Positions 1 through 10,654 are shown, counted from the first letter of the stretch. The stretch is DNA of 64,000 bases from Nilaparvata lugens (GCF_014356525.2 NC_052509.1:34431236-34495235), one strand, 5' to 3'. Translations and numbers: made by a program. The notes: generated by a model not told the origin, from the sequence alone.

Positions 1-783
1 AGACAATGTGGTGGACAGTTTAGATGTATCAATTGCAAGTTGTAAAGAGTGGTATAGTGCGAATTGCATGGTTCTCAATGAGGGAAAGACAGAAAATATA
101 ATTTTCACACTTAGAAATAACTTAAGCGATATCCACCAAACATGTATGAAACCTGTCAAACTATTAGGCATTGTATTGGATAGTAAATTAAGCTGGTGTA
201 GTCACATTGAGCACTTATGCAAAAAGCTATCAAGAGTCATTTTTCTCTTAAGAAAACTAAAATCCTGCGTTAGTTGTGATACTTTGATTCTTACTTATTA
301 TGGTTTGTTCCACTCGCAACTAAACTATGGTCTTAGACTCTGGGGTAATAGTAGTGAGGTGAAAAAAGCATTTGTATGGCAAAAAAGAGCTATTCGTTGT
401 ATTGCTAGTTTGAAGAGTCAGGAAACATGTAGGAACAGCTTCATAGATTTGAATATAATGACCCTTCCATCTATGTATATCTATGTCAATTTAATATATG
501 TAAAACAAATATGAAATTTTTCCATAGACACAGCCATCAACATGAGTATCAGACCAGACACCGAGAAAACCTAGTAACTCCAAGTGTCAGGCTACACAAG
601 TCACACAGAAGTCACAAGTATCAGCAATATATTTTGTTCAATAAACTACCTCAATCAATCAGAAACCTGCCATATAAAGTATTTGCGCTTACTGTATCAT
701 ACTGGCTGAAAAAACAAGCATTTTATTCAATTGAAGAATTTCTCGCCCATGACTTGAGAAGTTTGACGTACCGGTATGGTTGA
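1..783 (+). pseudogene. C-terminal part of a LINE reverse transcriptase (broken)
   Basis: Remnant of the region after the RT palm of a CR1/Jockey-like non-LTR retrotransposon. Visible in order: a thumb-type stretch with CKEWYSANCMVLNEGKTE, then LGIVLDSKLSWCSHI, then YYGLFHSQLNYGLRLWG, the usual post-catalytic landmarks of this RT group. The frame stops near 512 and continues in another frame from about 511 to 783 (YQTRHRENLVTP, then FNKLPQSIRNLP, the standard C-terminal end), so at least one frameshift separates the halves. The palm with its catalytic aspartates would lie left of the window. Assignment to LINE RT is secure; the clade is not. Confidence 0.85.
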
Positions 784-1077
784 TGTATCAGCAATAGTTT
801 TTAATAGATGTTTTCTGATTTATACTTTAAGTATGTTTTATGTTTGTAATTTATGTTTCAACATGCATACATGTTAATTATGTTTCTTGCATACTTAATG
901 TTTATGACTATTTGACAGCTTATTGAATAATATGCTCATTTTAATTAATTCTTTTTGACTCGACTGTAATATAAGTCTTAATTAGATTAGTGACTACGAC
1001 CTATTGTACGCTAGTATAAGATAAACTTGTACTGTACTTAATGGCGAATAAAAATCTTGAATCTTGAATCTTGAATC
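784..1077 (+). repeat. LINE 3' UTR with TTGAATC-type tandem tail
   Basis: AT-rich non-coding stretch directly after the RT C-terminus, ending in about three and a half copies of the heptamer ATCTTGA (1053-1077) preceded by an AATAAA-like string. Short tandem tails of this type are the usual 3' ends of CR1/RTE/Jockey-like LINEs. It marks the 3' boundary of the element that begins left of the window. Confidence 0.7.
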
Positions 1078-1659
1078 AAGCGTATGGTGGAGGGGTGGCT
1101 GTACCGCCTTGGCTCAGAAATGTCTGAAAGCCTGCTTCGGTCTATGTACTGGCATTAATCTATTATCCTCTATGATGCTTGGAATTCACCCAGATATTTC
1201 CATTTCTCTTACTCAAATCCCTTCATATATATTTTTTTTCAATTCCAAAATCTTACTGAGGCTCCGCTTGTCCCTGCTCTATCATGTTTTATCATTTTTT
1301 TAATTTTTTTCCTTATCTATCTTTATTTATTTATTTTTTTTTACTAGCATTCCTTTTAAATGTTTCCATTAACTTTTCAAATTACTTCTATTTATATTTT
1401 AAGTAAATATAATTTCTTTGTAGTTAGTTATCTAACTCATTCATTATTTATAAACCGAATATTTATTTTTTCTCCTCACAATTTAATTTATTACTTAATT
1501 TAACTCAGCAGCCTGATATATTTCAGGCTACCCAGAACTCACCCCTACACACAGACGAATAGTCTTGTAGGGGTATTCCTGTATCTATGTAAAGTGTGTT
1601 TAATTTCCTGTAATGTATATTTTTGAGGAATAAAGCTTATTTGATTTGATTTGATTTGA
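1078..1659 (+). mobile_element. 5'-truncated LINE 3' end with (TTTGA)n tail
   Basis: The first 26 codons (1078-1158) read as the last residues of a LINE RT: KRMVEGWLYRLGSEMSESLL ending at a TAA. The pattern basic - WL - G - SE.L matches the C-termini of the LINEs at 49.4 kb (WLLGIGLEASEALI) and 57.85 kb (WLFSIGIQSSEELI). It is followed by a pyrimidine-rich 3' UTR, an AATAAA at 1629 and a (TTTGA)n tail at 1639-1659. Only the extreme 3' end inserted, as is normal for target-primed reverse transcription. It abuts the tail of the preceding LINE. Confidence 0.6.
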
Positions 1660-1776
1660 GATGAATCTGCTGCTGATAATTTACAGGGGTTGTTGGCGAT
1701 GATGATTATGTACACACTTGACTCTAAGTTCAAGAAAAAAAATCCGACTGTTGATCCTATTTCTTCACTGAAATAA
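1660..1776 (+). other. Coding-like fragment of unknown origin
   Basis: Immediately after the (TTTGA)n tail a 38-codon open stretch, without an ATG, ends in TAA at 1774-1776. It starts DESAADNLQGLLAMMIMYTL and has balanced, protein-like composition quite unlike translated AT-rich intron. It could be the remains of the gene or transposon into which the LINE end inserted. I recognise no family. Confidence 0.25.
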
Positions 1777-2098
1777 AGAAAATTTGCAAATTATATGCTA
1801 AATACTGATTCTCCATTCATCACAAAATTCACTTTGTGAAAATGTTAAGTTTTGATTTTGATATAAAGAGGTTAATAATTATGTTGTGTTTTCGTGAATC
1901 AGTTGCAGTTCCACTGAATGCCAGTCACAGCTCAGTAACAGTTATCACAGTGAATGGAACTGCTCTCTATAGTGAACAACCACAAAGTAGAAGATTATGT
2001 GTAGAAGATATGTTATATAGAATGTGTAAATTATTTAATTATGCAAATTCTTCTGTAATTTTCATTCATCAATTCCATTGAATTTTCTTTCTGGGATA
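1777..2098. other. Unassigned spacer with a weak ORF
   Basis: An open frame at 1836-2081 (+) contains VAVPLNASHSSVTVITVNG, which looks somewhat protein-like, but there is no convincing donor site, no known domain and no second copy. I do not call a gene. Confidence 0.2.
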
Positions 2099-2657
2099 TA
2101 CAGGGTGATTCTTAATTATGGTAAAATAATTTAATATGTGATAGTAGAGGTAAAAATAAGAAAAAAGTTCTTATAAACATATATCCATAAACGCTTCATT
2201 AGTGAGTGAAAGATAGAGATATACAGAGTGGAAGATTTCGCCCAGAATTCAGTTCCTCTGGTGAAATACACCAATGCTGAATTGTTTGGGGAATAGTTTT
2301 TCAAAAACTTATGCTGGATTTATATGGAAAAATATCTGAAAAATTGAATAAAACTAGTCTGGAAGCTGTAGTGTGAGTAGCTTTTGAGAAAAAAGTTGAA
2401 ATATGCAAAAAAGTTAAGTAGAAAAACACAGACTTCTACGTTTGATGCCGAATAACTTTCTTTAATGACCAGTAAACAAATAATTTTTCGCAATAAAAAT
2501 TGTAGAGAATTCAATTCTGGAAAGAATTATGTAAGCTGTGTGAACTAAATTTGAATAAAATGTATTCTTATGTAGTACATTACACCTCAAAAATTTGCTG
2601 TATTATGAGGAGAGAACTAATAACTCATAGGCTGTAGCTGATTGCAAACAAAATATT
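2099..2657 (+). repeat. Left long terminal inverted repeat of the mariner-type element
   Basis: Pairs with 4084-4645 almost end to end. Shared blocks include the terminal 20 bp, a block encoding the same SFQTSFIQFF peptide in each arm, and the inner block ending GTAGCTGATTGCAAA. The arms differ by scattered substitutions, so the copy is not fresh. Confidence 0.85.
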
Positions 2658-2754
2658 CGTTTTTTTATGAAAAGTTTTATTTTTCTATGAAAGAAACTAA
2701 TCTAACTATCTATCTATCTAACTATCTAAATCACATTAACCTTATACCAAAAGA

Positions 2755-3791
2755 CTAAAGATGATGTTCAAAGTGACCTCTGTTGTTCTGAATGCATATA
2801 TTCAGAAGTCTTCTCATCGATTGTCAGACCCATTCAAATATTCAAGGAGTCTGCTCTATCATTTCTATTCCATTCAAAATCCTTGATCGGAGTTCTTCAA
2901 TGGTATCAATCGGAGTATTGTATACTAAGGTTTTCAGGTGTCCCCAAAGATAAAAATCCAAAGGATTTAAGTCTGGTGACTTAGCTTGTCATTGTACCTG
3001 GCCCACCTCGGCCTATCCATTGATTTGGAAAGCTGTGATTCAGGTGTTCATGAACAGCAACACTGAAGTGTGCTGGAGCTCCATCATACATAAACCAAAT
3101 GTTTTGGGGCAACTGGAGAGGTACCTACATCTTCAGGTAAGATAAATAGCTCCTCTCTCAAAAAGTTCAAGTAGATTATGCCATTAAGCCTGGGAGGGAG
3201 CTCGAACAGAAATAGATGATCTCTTATGATTCCTGCCCAAACGTTTACTGAAAACTGATGTTGTGGACAATTAGGATTGATGGCATGAGGATTCTCATCT
3301 GCCCAAATATGTTGGTTGTGGATGTTAACAATAGCTGTTCTTGTAAATTGTGCCTCGTCAGTAAATAAAACGGTTGTTAAAAAGTTTGGGTTAGCAAGTT
3401 TTTCTAAAAACCATCGGCAAATACCAGCACGGGGAATACAGTCTCGTGGCAATAGAGTATGAACTTTCTGGAGGTGGTATGGATGTGAATGTTGCTCTTA
3501 TAGTATCCTCCAAATAATAGATTGATTGACATTAAACTGCACTGACAATTCTCTTGTGCTCTTCTCTGGATGTTCATAAATTTGATTAAAAACTTGTTCT
3601 TCTAACTCAACATTCATAGTAGATCGGGGTCTGCCTGCATAAATGTGCTCTTTGGATATCAAAGAACCTGTTTCAGACAGACGTTGATGAATAGTGGCAA
3701 AAAACCTTGAACTTGGACATACTCGGTGAGGAAAGTTCTCTTGATACAAACGTATTGCTTCAGTACTATTACAGTGTCTCATTCCATACAT
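2755..3791 (-). pseudogene. Mariner-type transposase (frameshifted)
   Basis: Encodes a cut-and-paste transposase. The N-terminal 97 residues (3791-3498) contain paired helix-turn-helix DNA-binding features: AIRLYQENFPHRVCPSSRFF, then GRPRS and a second helix ending SIIWRIL. The catalytic part follows in another frame (3452-3084): FTDEAQF with the first aspartate, IWADENPHAI, FSVNVWAGI and RLNGIIYLNFL. A stretch continuing past 3084 reads WFMYDGAPAHFS with the second aspartate, then IGRGGP. After one more frameshift comes SPDLNPLDFYLWG with the third acidic residue. At least two frameshifts and several stops make it inactive. Superfamily is clear from the DDD-type motifs; I leave the subfamily open. 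Confidence 0.88.
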
Positions 3792-4083
3792 TAAAATGCA
3801 TGTCAGCTAATTCAGAGTATGAATAATGTCTAAAATTACCTGTCATTTTTCAAAAAGTCAACACTCACACAAGAGCAAAGTGAAATGGTTACAAATAACT
3901 GGTAAATAGATTAAACAAAAAACACAGTGCGGTTACAGTAGGCCTAACTTAGTTTGTTGTTTAGTTCAACAATGAGTTAAAATATTTCTGAAAATAATTT
4001 TCAGCTGATAATTTCTTTTAAATATTTTTTTATTTGAAACAAAATGAATCAGCTGTTTTGTAACAGCTGTTATTTAAATCCAT

Positions 4084-4645
4084 TTTTTATTTGCAATCAG
4101 CTACAACCTATGAGTTATTAGTTTTCTCCTCATAAAACAGCAAATTTTTGCGGTGTGATGTACTACATAAGAATACATTTTATTCAACTTTCATTCAAAT
4201 TTAGTTTACACAGCTTACATGATTCTTTTCAGAATTAAATTCTCTACAATTTTTGTTGCAAAAAATTATTTGTTTACTGGTTATATGAAAGAAAGGTATT
4301 GGGCATCAAACATAGAAGTCAGTGTTTATCTACTTAAATATTTTGCATATTTCAACTTTTTTATCAAAAACTACTCACACTACAGCTTCCAGACTAGTTT
4401 TATTCAATTTTTCAGATATTTTTCCATATGAATCCAGCATAAGTTTTTCAAAAACTTGTCCCCAAATAATTCAGCATCAGTGTATTTCACCAGAGGAACT
4501 GAATTCCGGGGGAAATCTTTCACCCTGTATAGCTCGCTAATGAAGCATTTATGGATATAATTATGTTTATGAAAACTTTTTTTCTCATTTTCACCTCTAA
4601 TATCATGTATTAAATCATTTTACCACAATTAAGAATCACCCTGTA
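4084..4645 (-). repeat. Right long terminal inverted repeat of the mariner-type element
   Basis: Reverse-complement partner of 2099-2657. It ends with the complement of TACAGGGTGATTCTTAATT, followed by TA. Its outer 175 bp are inside the first unit of the 350-bp tandem duplication, so an extra copy of the transposon end lies at about 4821-4995. Confidence 0.85.
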
Positions 4646-5170
4646 TATCACACACTGGCAACAAATTTATTACTTTATATTTCTTTACTATAGAATGTAT
4701 TACATACTAGTAAATAATATTATTTAGAATTGTAATTGTGTTAATACAATTAAAAGGAAATGAATTATGGGGGTTTTTGTTTTCTTCATGATCTATTTAT
4801 TAGTTGATTTTATGATTTTTTCAGCATCAGTGTATTTCACCAGAGGAACTGAATTCCGGGGGAAATCTTTCACCCTGTATAGCTCGCTAATGAAGCATTT
4901 ATGGATATAATTATGTTTATGAAAACTTTTTTTCTCATTTTCACCTCTAATATCATGTATTAAATCATTTTACCACAATTAAGAATCACCCTGTATATCA
5001 CACACTGGCAACAAATTTATTACTTTATATTTCTTTACTATAGAATGTATTACATACTAGTAAATAATATTATTTAGAATTGTAATTGTGTTAATACAAT
5101 TAAAAGGAAATGAATTATGGGGGTTTTTGTTTTCTTCATGATCTATTTATTAGTTGATTTTATGATTTTT
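4471..5170. repeat. Near-perfect 350-bp tandem duplication
   Basis: 4471-4820 and 4821-5170 read identically as far as I checked by eye. Each unit holds the outer ~175 bp of the right transposon arm plus ~175 bp of flanking DNA, and both begin TCAGCATCAGTGTATTTCAC. Because the unit includes transposon and flank, it arose after the insertion. It is either a recent local duplication or an assembly artefact. Confidence 0.9.
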
Positions 5171-6914
5171 TTACTCAGAAATAAATATGGCAGTCTAGCA
5201 AGTAGTCAAATAGAAAATGCATGAAATATTTTTTTCTGAATACCCAATTTCCAGTAAGTTACAATAATCCAGAAGAGATGAAGAAAATTTTTTTTTGACT
5301 TGAATTTTTATTAATGAACTAATATTATATGAATAGATTGAATTATTAATATATGAATAGGTGATTTAATAATTATTTGATTTGGAATTTCATTTATAAT
5401 TGAAAAAAATGTATAACAGTAATTGATGGAGCCTCATTTAATCATTGATGAAAAATAGATCTGGAGGGATATCATCATCAGATTATTTGACAATGTGTAA
5501 TACATTGACTCGTTTATTCATTCATGCATAAATAAAAATAATATAATTCCAAACTTATTATGAATTATTGGGAAAGGAACTACAGCTTTTCTGTTGATAT
5601 CAGCAGCATGAAATAATACTGAGGGGGGAAATTATGGAGTACTGCAGTACCACACAGAAATAGTTATTTGTGCAACTAGTGCTCAAAGTGACAGTTTGCT
5701 GCACCAAAAGAAACGTTTACTCAGGAATGGCTTCTTGAGTGCAGCAGAGGAACTTTGCGCACGTATTTCACATTAAATTTTTCCTACAGTTACCATTGAA
5801 TATGAAAAGTGGGTAATTATGGATAAAATGATGGCTGAAATCCATCAAATGTTTGTGTGTGTGATGCTGTTATTAATAACAACTTTAATTCATTTAAAAA
5901 TCAATAATCCAATTGAAGTTGAAAAGTCTCAGCCAAAGTTCTCACTTTATCCATTCAAGAATCAAAAAAATACAGATAAAAACAAAAAGTTCGCATTCAA
6001 AATACACGCCAAAAGCTGGTTTGGATGACTGCAAAATGGCTGAACCGACAAGCACGCGACCTAGCGGGAAGAATCGTAACTAACTTCGTTCTTTCATCCA
6101 GCTAAAAACAGTATTCAGATATTCAGAATTATGATTAACTAGAATTACCGAAAAATACTATAAGTAAACTAAAAAATATTTATAATAAACATAGACAACA
6201 GAAAATATTTTATTGTAGTATATTCTAATGTTATTTTATTAATTTTATTGACATGGATTTCGAACGGTAATTATTTAACCTGAAAATTCGAATTTCAAAA
6301 TGTGTGTTTGCTACATTTCTCATTGCTTGGAGTTGAAATAATTATTACTGTCAAGAGAAAATAAACATTATTTATTATCAAATGATGACAATTTATTATT
6401 TAATTATGATTTAGATAAACATTATTCTTGTTTTGGATTTCTAGATTGGGATTTCATTATAAATGTAGGGTACATAGCCATTGAAATGATTCTCATCTAA
6501 ATCTAGCCACAGTCATTGTTACCAACTTAATTTTTGTTTTCGTGCACTAATCCTCCATATAACCCACCAACTATTTTGTGTTGCCATGTTTCAAATCTGG
6601 AGTGCAGAAAAATTTTTTCCCGCACTAGAGCGGAAAAGTGATTCTTTGCGTTCTGTAATCAGTGCAGAAATGGCCACTTTTCAAGGTAACTGTAGGAAAA
6701 GATATTATCCTTTTTCCTCTCTTAGAAGTTACTGTACTAGTGCGCGATTCACTGTATGTGTGTCCATGTGTGTGCTTCATAAAATTGAAAACACAGCACA
6801 GCAGAGCAATGAATTGAAGAACTAACTGTAAGTCACCCATTTTACCCCGCTCCACACCGCTCTACTCTTACTTCTTCTCTGTGGAACAACTGAACTGAAT
6901 TATATTATCAGTGC
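5171..6914. other. AT-rich intergenic stretch, hairpin-type repeat debris
   Basis: No gene found. Two small segments look like worn hairpin repeats: 5672-5765, with GTGCTCAAAGT facing ACTTTGCGCAC, and 6630-6690, with AAAAGTGATTC facing GGCCACTTTT. Short open frames at 5819 and 6586 have no family resemblance and low complexity. Confidence 0.4.
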
Positions 6915-6940
6915 CTTAGACCAGTTATAGAACAGACACG
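6915..6940 (+). promoter_or_regulatory. 26-bp motif shared with the 25.4-kb promoter
   Basis: CTTAGACCAGTTATAGAACA plus six more bases recurs in inverted orientation at 25433-25458 with one mismatch. Both copies lie upstream of host-like genes with zinc-binding domains (335 bp before the THAP ATG; 150 bp before the zinc-finger ATG). It could be a shared control site or the end of a MITE. Confidence 0.35.
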
Positions 6941-7017
6941 TTGGGAAGTCTAGCCTCTGAAGCCAACATCTACTGCCATATCTCCAAATCGTGACGTCAT
7001 CATCGGATAGAAAACTT

Positions 7018-7105
7018 CAGATTGTGTCTATTTCAGAAGGATGTGAATTATTATCCATTAAAATGGTAATCTCAGCTGCGCTCCCGCTGAAATAGACACA
7101 ATCTG
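7018..7105. mobile_element. Small 88-bp MITE upstream of the THAP gene
   Basis: Bounded by perfect 19-bp inverted repeats, CAGATTGTGTCTATTTCAG at 7018-7036 and its complement at 7087-7105, around a 50-bp core. It lies about 170 bp before the THAP start codon, so it could contribute to the promoter or 5' UTR. Confidence 0.65.
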
Positions 7106-7275
7106 CTATGAAAAACAATGTAAACAAACTCTACAGCAAAGTTAAGGAACTATAAAGACTGGGTACACGCAGTCGCCATTTTGAGTCACAGCATAGCATT
7201 CCATTCAACTGCTTGTAATGCTTTGCTTTGACAGTGGTGATTATATTTTGATATTTTTAATAATTCTAATTCATT

Positions 7276-9889
7276 ATGGTGGGGTGCTCGGCACCAAATT
7301 GTGCCAATAAAACAGAGAAAGGGTTTCGCTTGTTCACATTTCCTACAGATGAAAAAAGAAAGGCAATTTGGCTTCAAAATTGCAGACTTGATAAATGGAA
7401 GCCAACATCAAATTCCAGACTTTGTGAGGTGAGTATAACTTAATTTATTCATTTGATTTTAAAGAATTAGAATAAAATTATTTTATAAAGCATTGTAATG
7501 TCCTAATTAAATTTTAATAACTTTATTATTCAACATTAAAAGTAATGATGCTTTCGGTTCCCAATTTTAAGGTTATAAATTATTAAACTAACTTAGTTCA
7601 AAAATTTATTTGTTTATTTCATTACGGTAAATGAAATATTATTACAGGATGAAAATAATACTTATAATAGAAATAATACTTATTATAATTATACTTGATA
7701 TTGAAATCTATGAGAAAACATCTGCAATTAACTTTTCAAGATATCTTAAAAACATCCCATCATTTGTTTAATTGGCCATAATAAATAATTATGGTACATA
7801 ACAAATAAATAATATCTGGGAATTTGGAAGCATAGGCAGATGTTAGATTATACTTTTGCTTTATATTAATACGGGTTGATTACCTTTCTATCCTCAGCTG
7901 TTCTAATTTTATTCTATACAGGACCACTTTGAAGAAAATCAGTGGGAGCTCCATCGAGCAGATGAGTGGAGAAAGTTGAAGCCAAATGCTATTCCAACTT
8001 TATTTAATGTTCTGAATCCACCAAAAAAGCTTATATCAACAAGGCGGTCAACTTACAAGGTAGGTGAAAATAAGTTATAGATTTTTTTGATTGATTTTCT
8101 TTCTGAGGGTTGTGCCCACATGATCTCTTAGGCTTGTGCGAGGGTAATGAGAGGGTGATGACTGGCGCCTTATCACGTTCTCCAATGAGTTATCACTTTC
8201 TCCACTCTGATAATCCTTCAACTTTAAGCCTGATAAGCTCAATAAAGTTTTTCAATGCTCATTGATGAAAAGTTTATAAACTTTTAAGAGCTGTATCTCA
8301 ATACATTTTAGGCCTACAATAACCACCTTGGCATGGATAGTGACTATCTTTCACTGTTATACAGAGTATCTCAAAAGTACCACCCCAGTGCCACCACGGT
8401 ATTCTCCAAGCAAAAACGAACAAAAAATCTCATTTGCAAAACATCTAATTCTTCTTAAATCTTTTGTAATCTGCCGAGTGTAGATTTCCTGAAGAGGGTT
8501 CCGCCCTTAAATTTTTCAGGTTGGCAGTCCTTGAACCTCTGAGTGAGTGATCTGGCAATTGATGGATTGGACTGTTAATGAATTTAATTAGTAATTTCAG
8601 ATCCTTCAATAAATTAGTCTCTGAATATCAAATATTTACTCAAATAAATTATGATTATTGTTAAACGATGTTTATATAAACACAGATAAAAAAGATTGGA
8701 ATAAAACTTTTTTTGAAAATAATATAGTCCGCAAATGGTGAGATTAGAATATAGGGCCTAGACAAGTTTAGCATTGCATGAAACAATTCAAGAATAAATT
8801 GAGTTCCAGTGGCTAAGGAGCTGAAATTATTTTGCGTGGTTTTTGTCATTGTGTTATTTCCGGTATCAGCGTTTTTCACAGTGTGCAAAACATGTCCATA
8901 TAACATGGTCTTTAGACAGCAGCAGCAACTCATAGTAAACAAGCTGTCATATAGTTGTACAAAAATGACTCATCATGAAACTTCTTATTCATGAGTGTGA
9001 CTGTCTCTCCATAAAAACCCTGTAATATTAAATTCTGTATGATACAATATTTTTCAGGACCCATTTTTTAGTGAGATAGCTGGAGGTGCTACAATCACAG
9101 AAAATGAAACTGCTAATCTTGGTGTAGGGAATGGCACAGCATTATCTCATGAGGCAAGTATAAAACAAACGTATAAAACTGCTCTATTACCATATAATTA
9201 ATCATGTCAGCTTTTAATTCGAGGAAAATTAATCTTCTTCTACATCTAATATACAATTTTATATTCATCATACAGAGTATTTCACAAGGAATGTCCAATA
9301 CTTCTCAGGCTGATTCCCAACCCGACACCCAGTAGTAAAAAAGTATCATGGGACATATCCAAATTTCAAAAACATTCTGTATAAATATGTAGGCCTACAT
9401 TGAAAACATACAGAAGAACATTTTTCATGATATATCTACTATTTGTGATATTTTTAATTAATAAACTAACAGTATAATACATATCATAACTAGATTATTA
9501 ATAAAATTTATTTATCATAGGTTTATCAATCGAAGTCATGTATTGAAGTGTTCATTTACTATAGTCTAAACTTCTATCATTATATTCCTTGTCATTTACA
9601 CTTATTATCAACAATTTATCTCAATAAATCATTAACATAATTTCACGTCAGGAATCAAAACTTTTATTCACGTTCACACAAAAACTTATTATTCAAAACA
9701 ATTATTTTCCAATAGTTTTTTCTCAAATATGTTTTGTCTCCTTAGCAACTTGAACTTGAACTTTTTATCAGCAACTTGAACTTCGTTTCTTCTTCTTACT
9801 ACAGTCTGTCCAGACTGCCATGAGTGCTGAAAGATTAAGCCGACCCTCGCTCCCCCACGCGCAGGCACACACGCCCGGCCTACCTGCGC

Positions 9890-9945
<56 letters not shown>

Positions 9946-10654
9946 GCTTATGGCTTTGAATGGTGGGGAGACCCAAGGGTAGTTCCACCTCGCCGTATAT
10001 AGTCCAAAGTTCCCTAATGGGAAACCGGACACTAAGGTTATAGTGAGCACAATACTTTAAATTTACCTTCGCCATAGATATACTATGTATACTATGTAGT
10101 ATACAGGTAGGCAGACCGTCCCTTTACTCACACACACAAACTGAGACTGTGATTGTATGTGTGAGTAGTAGGAGGGTCGGCCTAATCCTTCAGAGCTCAT
10201 GCCTGTTAGGACAGAGTATAATTATATTTCTATCAAACTTTATTAACTTGTGAACCACTACATCTTTAATGATATAGTCTACAACAATATTCATTTTTTG
10301 TTTCAGGCATTTCCTGCTGGGGAGGAGGAGCAAATAAAGCAACTCAAGAATGAAGTTGCATCACTGAAGGAGGAACTTCAGAAGAAGGATTCAATGATGA
10401 AATCGTTTTTGAATAAGGAGCAAATTGCTGCATTGCAACAAACACCCAACAAGTGGAGTGCTGAGTCTATCCTTCTAGGCTTGAAGCTTCGATTCAGCCT
10501 GGGTGTCAATGGCTACAATTTCCTAAGGGAAACGAAATATCCTCTGCCTTCCATTGCCACTCTGAATCGACACTCAATTGATTCCAATAAGAATCGGAAA
10601 CGTAAGGCTGAAATGTTTGGAACTTCATCCAAAAAAAGAAAAAAACTTAGTTAG
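7276..10654 (+). CDS. THAP / P-element-transposase-derived gene, spliced, lacking the catalytic domain
   Basis: Coding exons 7276-7428, 7922-8059, 9058-9153 and 10307-10654, all phase 0, joining to about 244 residues. Exons 1-2 encode a THAP zinc-binding DNA-binding domain: MVGCSAPNC supplies two cysteines, LCEDHF (across the exon 1-2 junction) supplies Cys and His, and NAIPTLF matches the AVPTIF-like box that closes the domain. Donors are GTGAGT and GTAGGT; exon 3 uses a GC donor (GAG|GCAAGT). The last exon has a heptad-like coiled coil (EEEQIKQLKNEVASLKEELQ) then WSAESILLGLKLRFSLGVNG and YPLPSIATLNRH, the block that follows the coiled coil in P-element/THAP9 transposases. The protein ends with a Lys/Arg cluster (KKRKKLS). 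No RNase-H-like catalytic region follows: either a domesticated DNA-binding protein or a truncated P-type element. Confidence 0.75.
9276..9335 (+). CDS. Possible alternative terminal exon of the THAP gene
   Basis: Acceptor TACAG at 9271-9275, then 19 in-frame codons (SISQGMSNTSQADSQPDTQ) and a TAG. It is phase-compatible with exon 3. Including it ends the protein before the coiled coil; skipping it joins exon 3 in frame to 10307. The sequence at the stop, CAG|TAGTAA, resembles a donor that has lost one G (CAG|GTAGTA), so it may formerly have been an internal exon. AATAAA strings follow within about 130-170 bp. Confidence 0.45.
   Translation, partial: SISQGMSNTSQADSQPDTQ
9826..10197. mobile_element. 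MITE with GGATTAGGCCGACCCTC-type ends
   Basis: The left end (GATTAAGCCGACCCTC at 9834) and right end (GAGGGTCGGCCTAATC at 10173) are inverted repeats, with inner GGCCTACCTGC / CAGGTAGGCAG also inverted. Inside lie an (ATT)n tract and a hairpin of CTCACACACACAA against TTGTATGTGTGAG. A compact relative with the same ends is at 39836-39928. Non-autonomous; superfamily not determined. Confidence 0.6.
9891..9945. repeat. (ATT)n microsatellite
   Basis: About eighteen uninterrupted ATT units inside the MITE. It produces long poly-Leu and poly-Ile open frames on the two strands that are not genes. Confidence 0.95.
10307..10654 (+). CDS. Terminal exon: coiled coil and P-transposase-like block
   Basis: Begins after TTTGTTTCAG and is open to TAG at 10652-10654. 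Residues 1-50 have regular leucine/isoleucine spacing; residues 55-90 hold the W-S-E-S-I-L-GLKLRF-G-NGYNFLRE-YPLP pattern typical of P-element-type transposases. The exon is separated from exon 3 by a 1.15-kb intron that contains the 9826-10197 MITE and an (ATT)n tract. Confidence 0.75.
   Translation, partial: AFPAGEEEQIKQLKNEVASLKEELQKKDSMMKSFLNKEQIAALQQTPNKWSAESILLGLKLRFSLGVNGYNFLRETKYPLPSIATLNRHSIDSNKNRKRKAEMFGTSSKKRKKLS

Larger units (their letters stand above)
2099..4645 (-). mobile_element. Tc1/mariner-superfamily transposon with ~560-bp inverted repeats
   Basis: A complete DNA transposon. Both ends carry the same terminus (TACAGGGTGATTCTTAATTA at the left, its complement at the right), flanked by TA at 2097-2098 and 4646-4647, the target duplication of the IS630-Tc1-mariner superfamily. 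The inverted repeats extend inward for about 560 bp on each side, far longer than the 20-30 bp usual in mariners. A broken transposase lies between them on the minus strand. The element sits in AT-rich, non-genic DNA; its right end was later included in a tandem duplication (4471-5170). Confidence 0.9.

Noticed and set aside
1836..2081. 81-codon open frame as a gene
   Set aside because: No donor, homologous copy or domain; only weakly protein-like.
8365..8385. Mariner-like terminus TACAGAGTATCTCAAAAGT
   Set aside because: No partner end or transposase nearby; too short to call.
9820..10002. Plus-strand poly-Leu open frame
   Set aside because: Same microsatellite; no coding signal outside it.
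9689..10075. Minus-strand 128-codon open frame with a poly-Ile run
   Set aside because: It is produced by the (ATT)n microsatellite inside a MITE.
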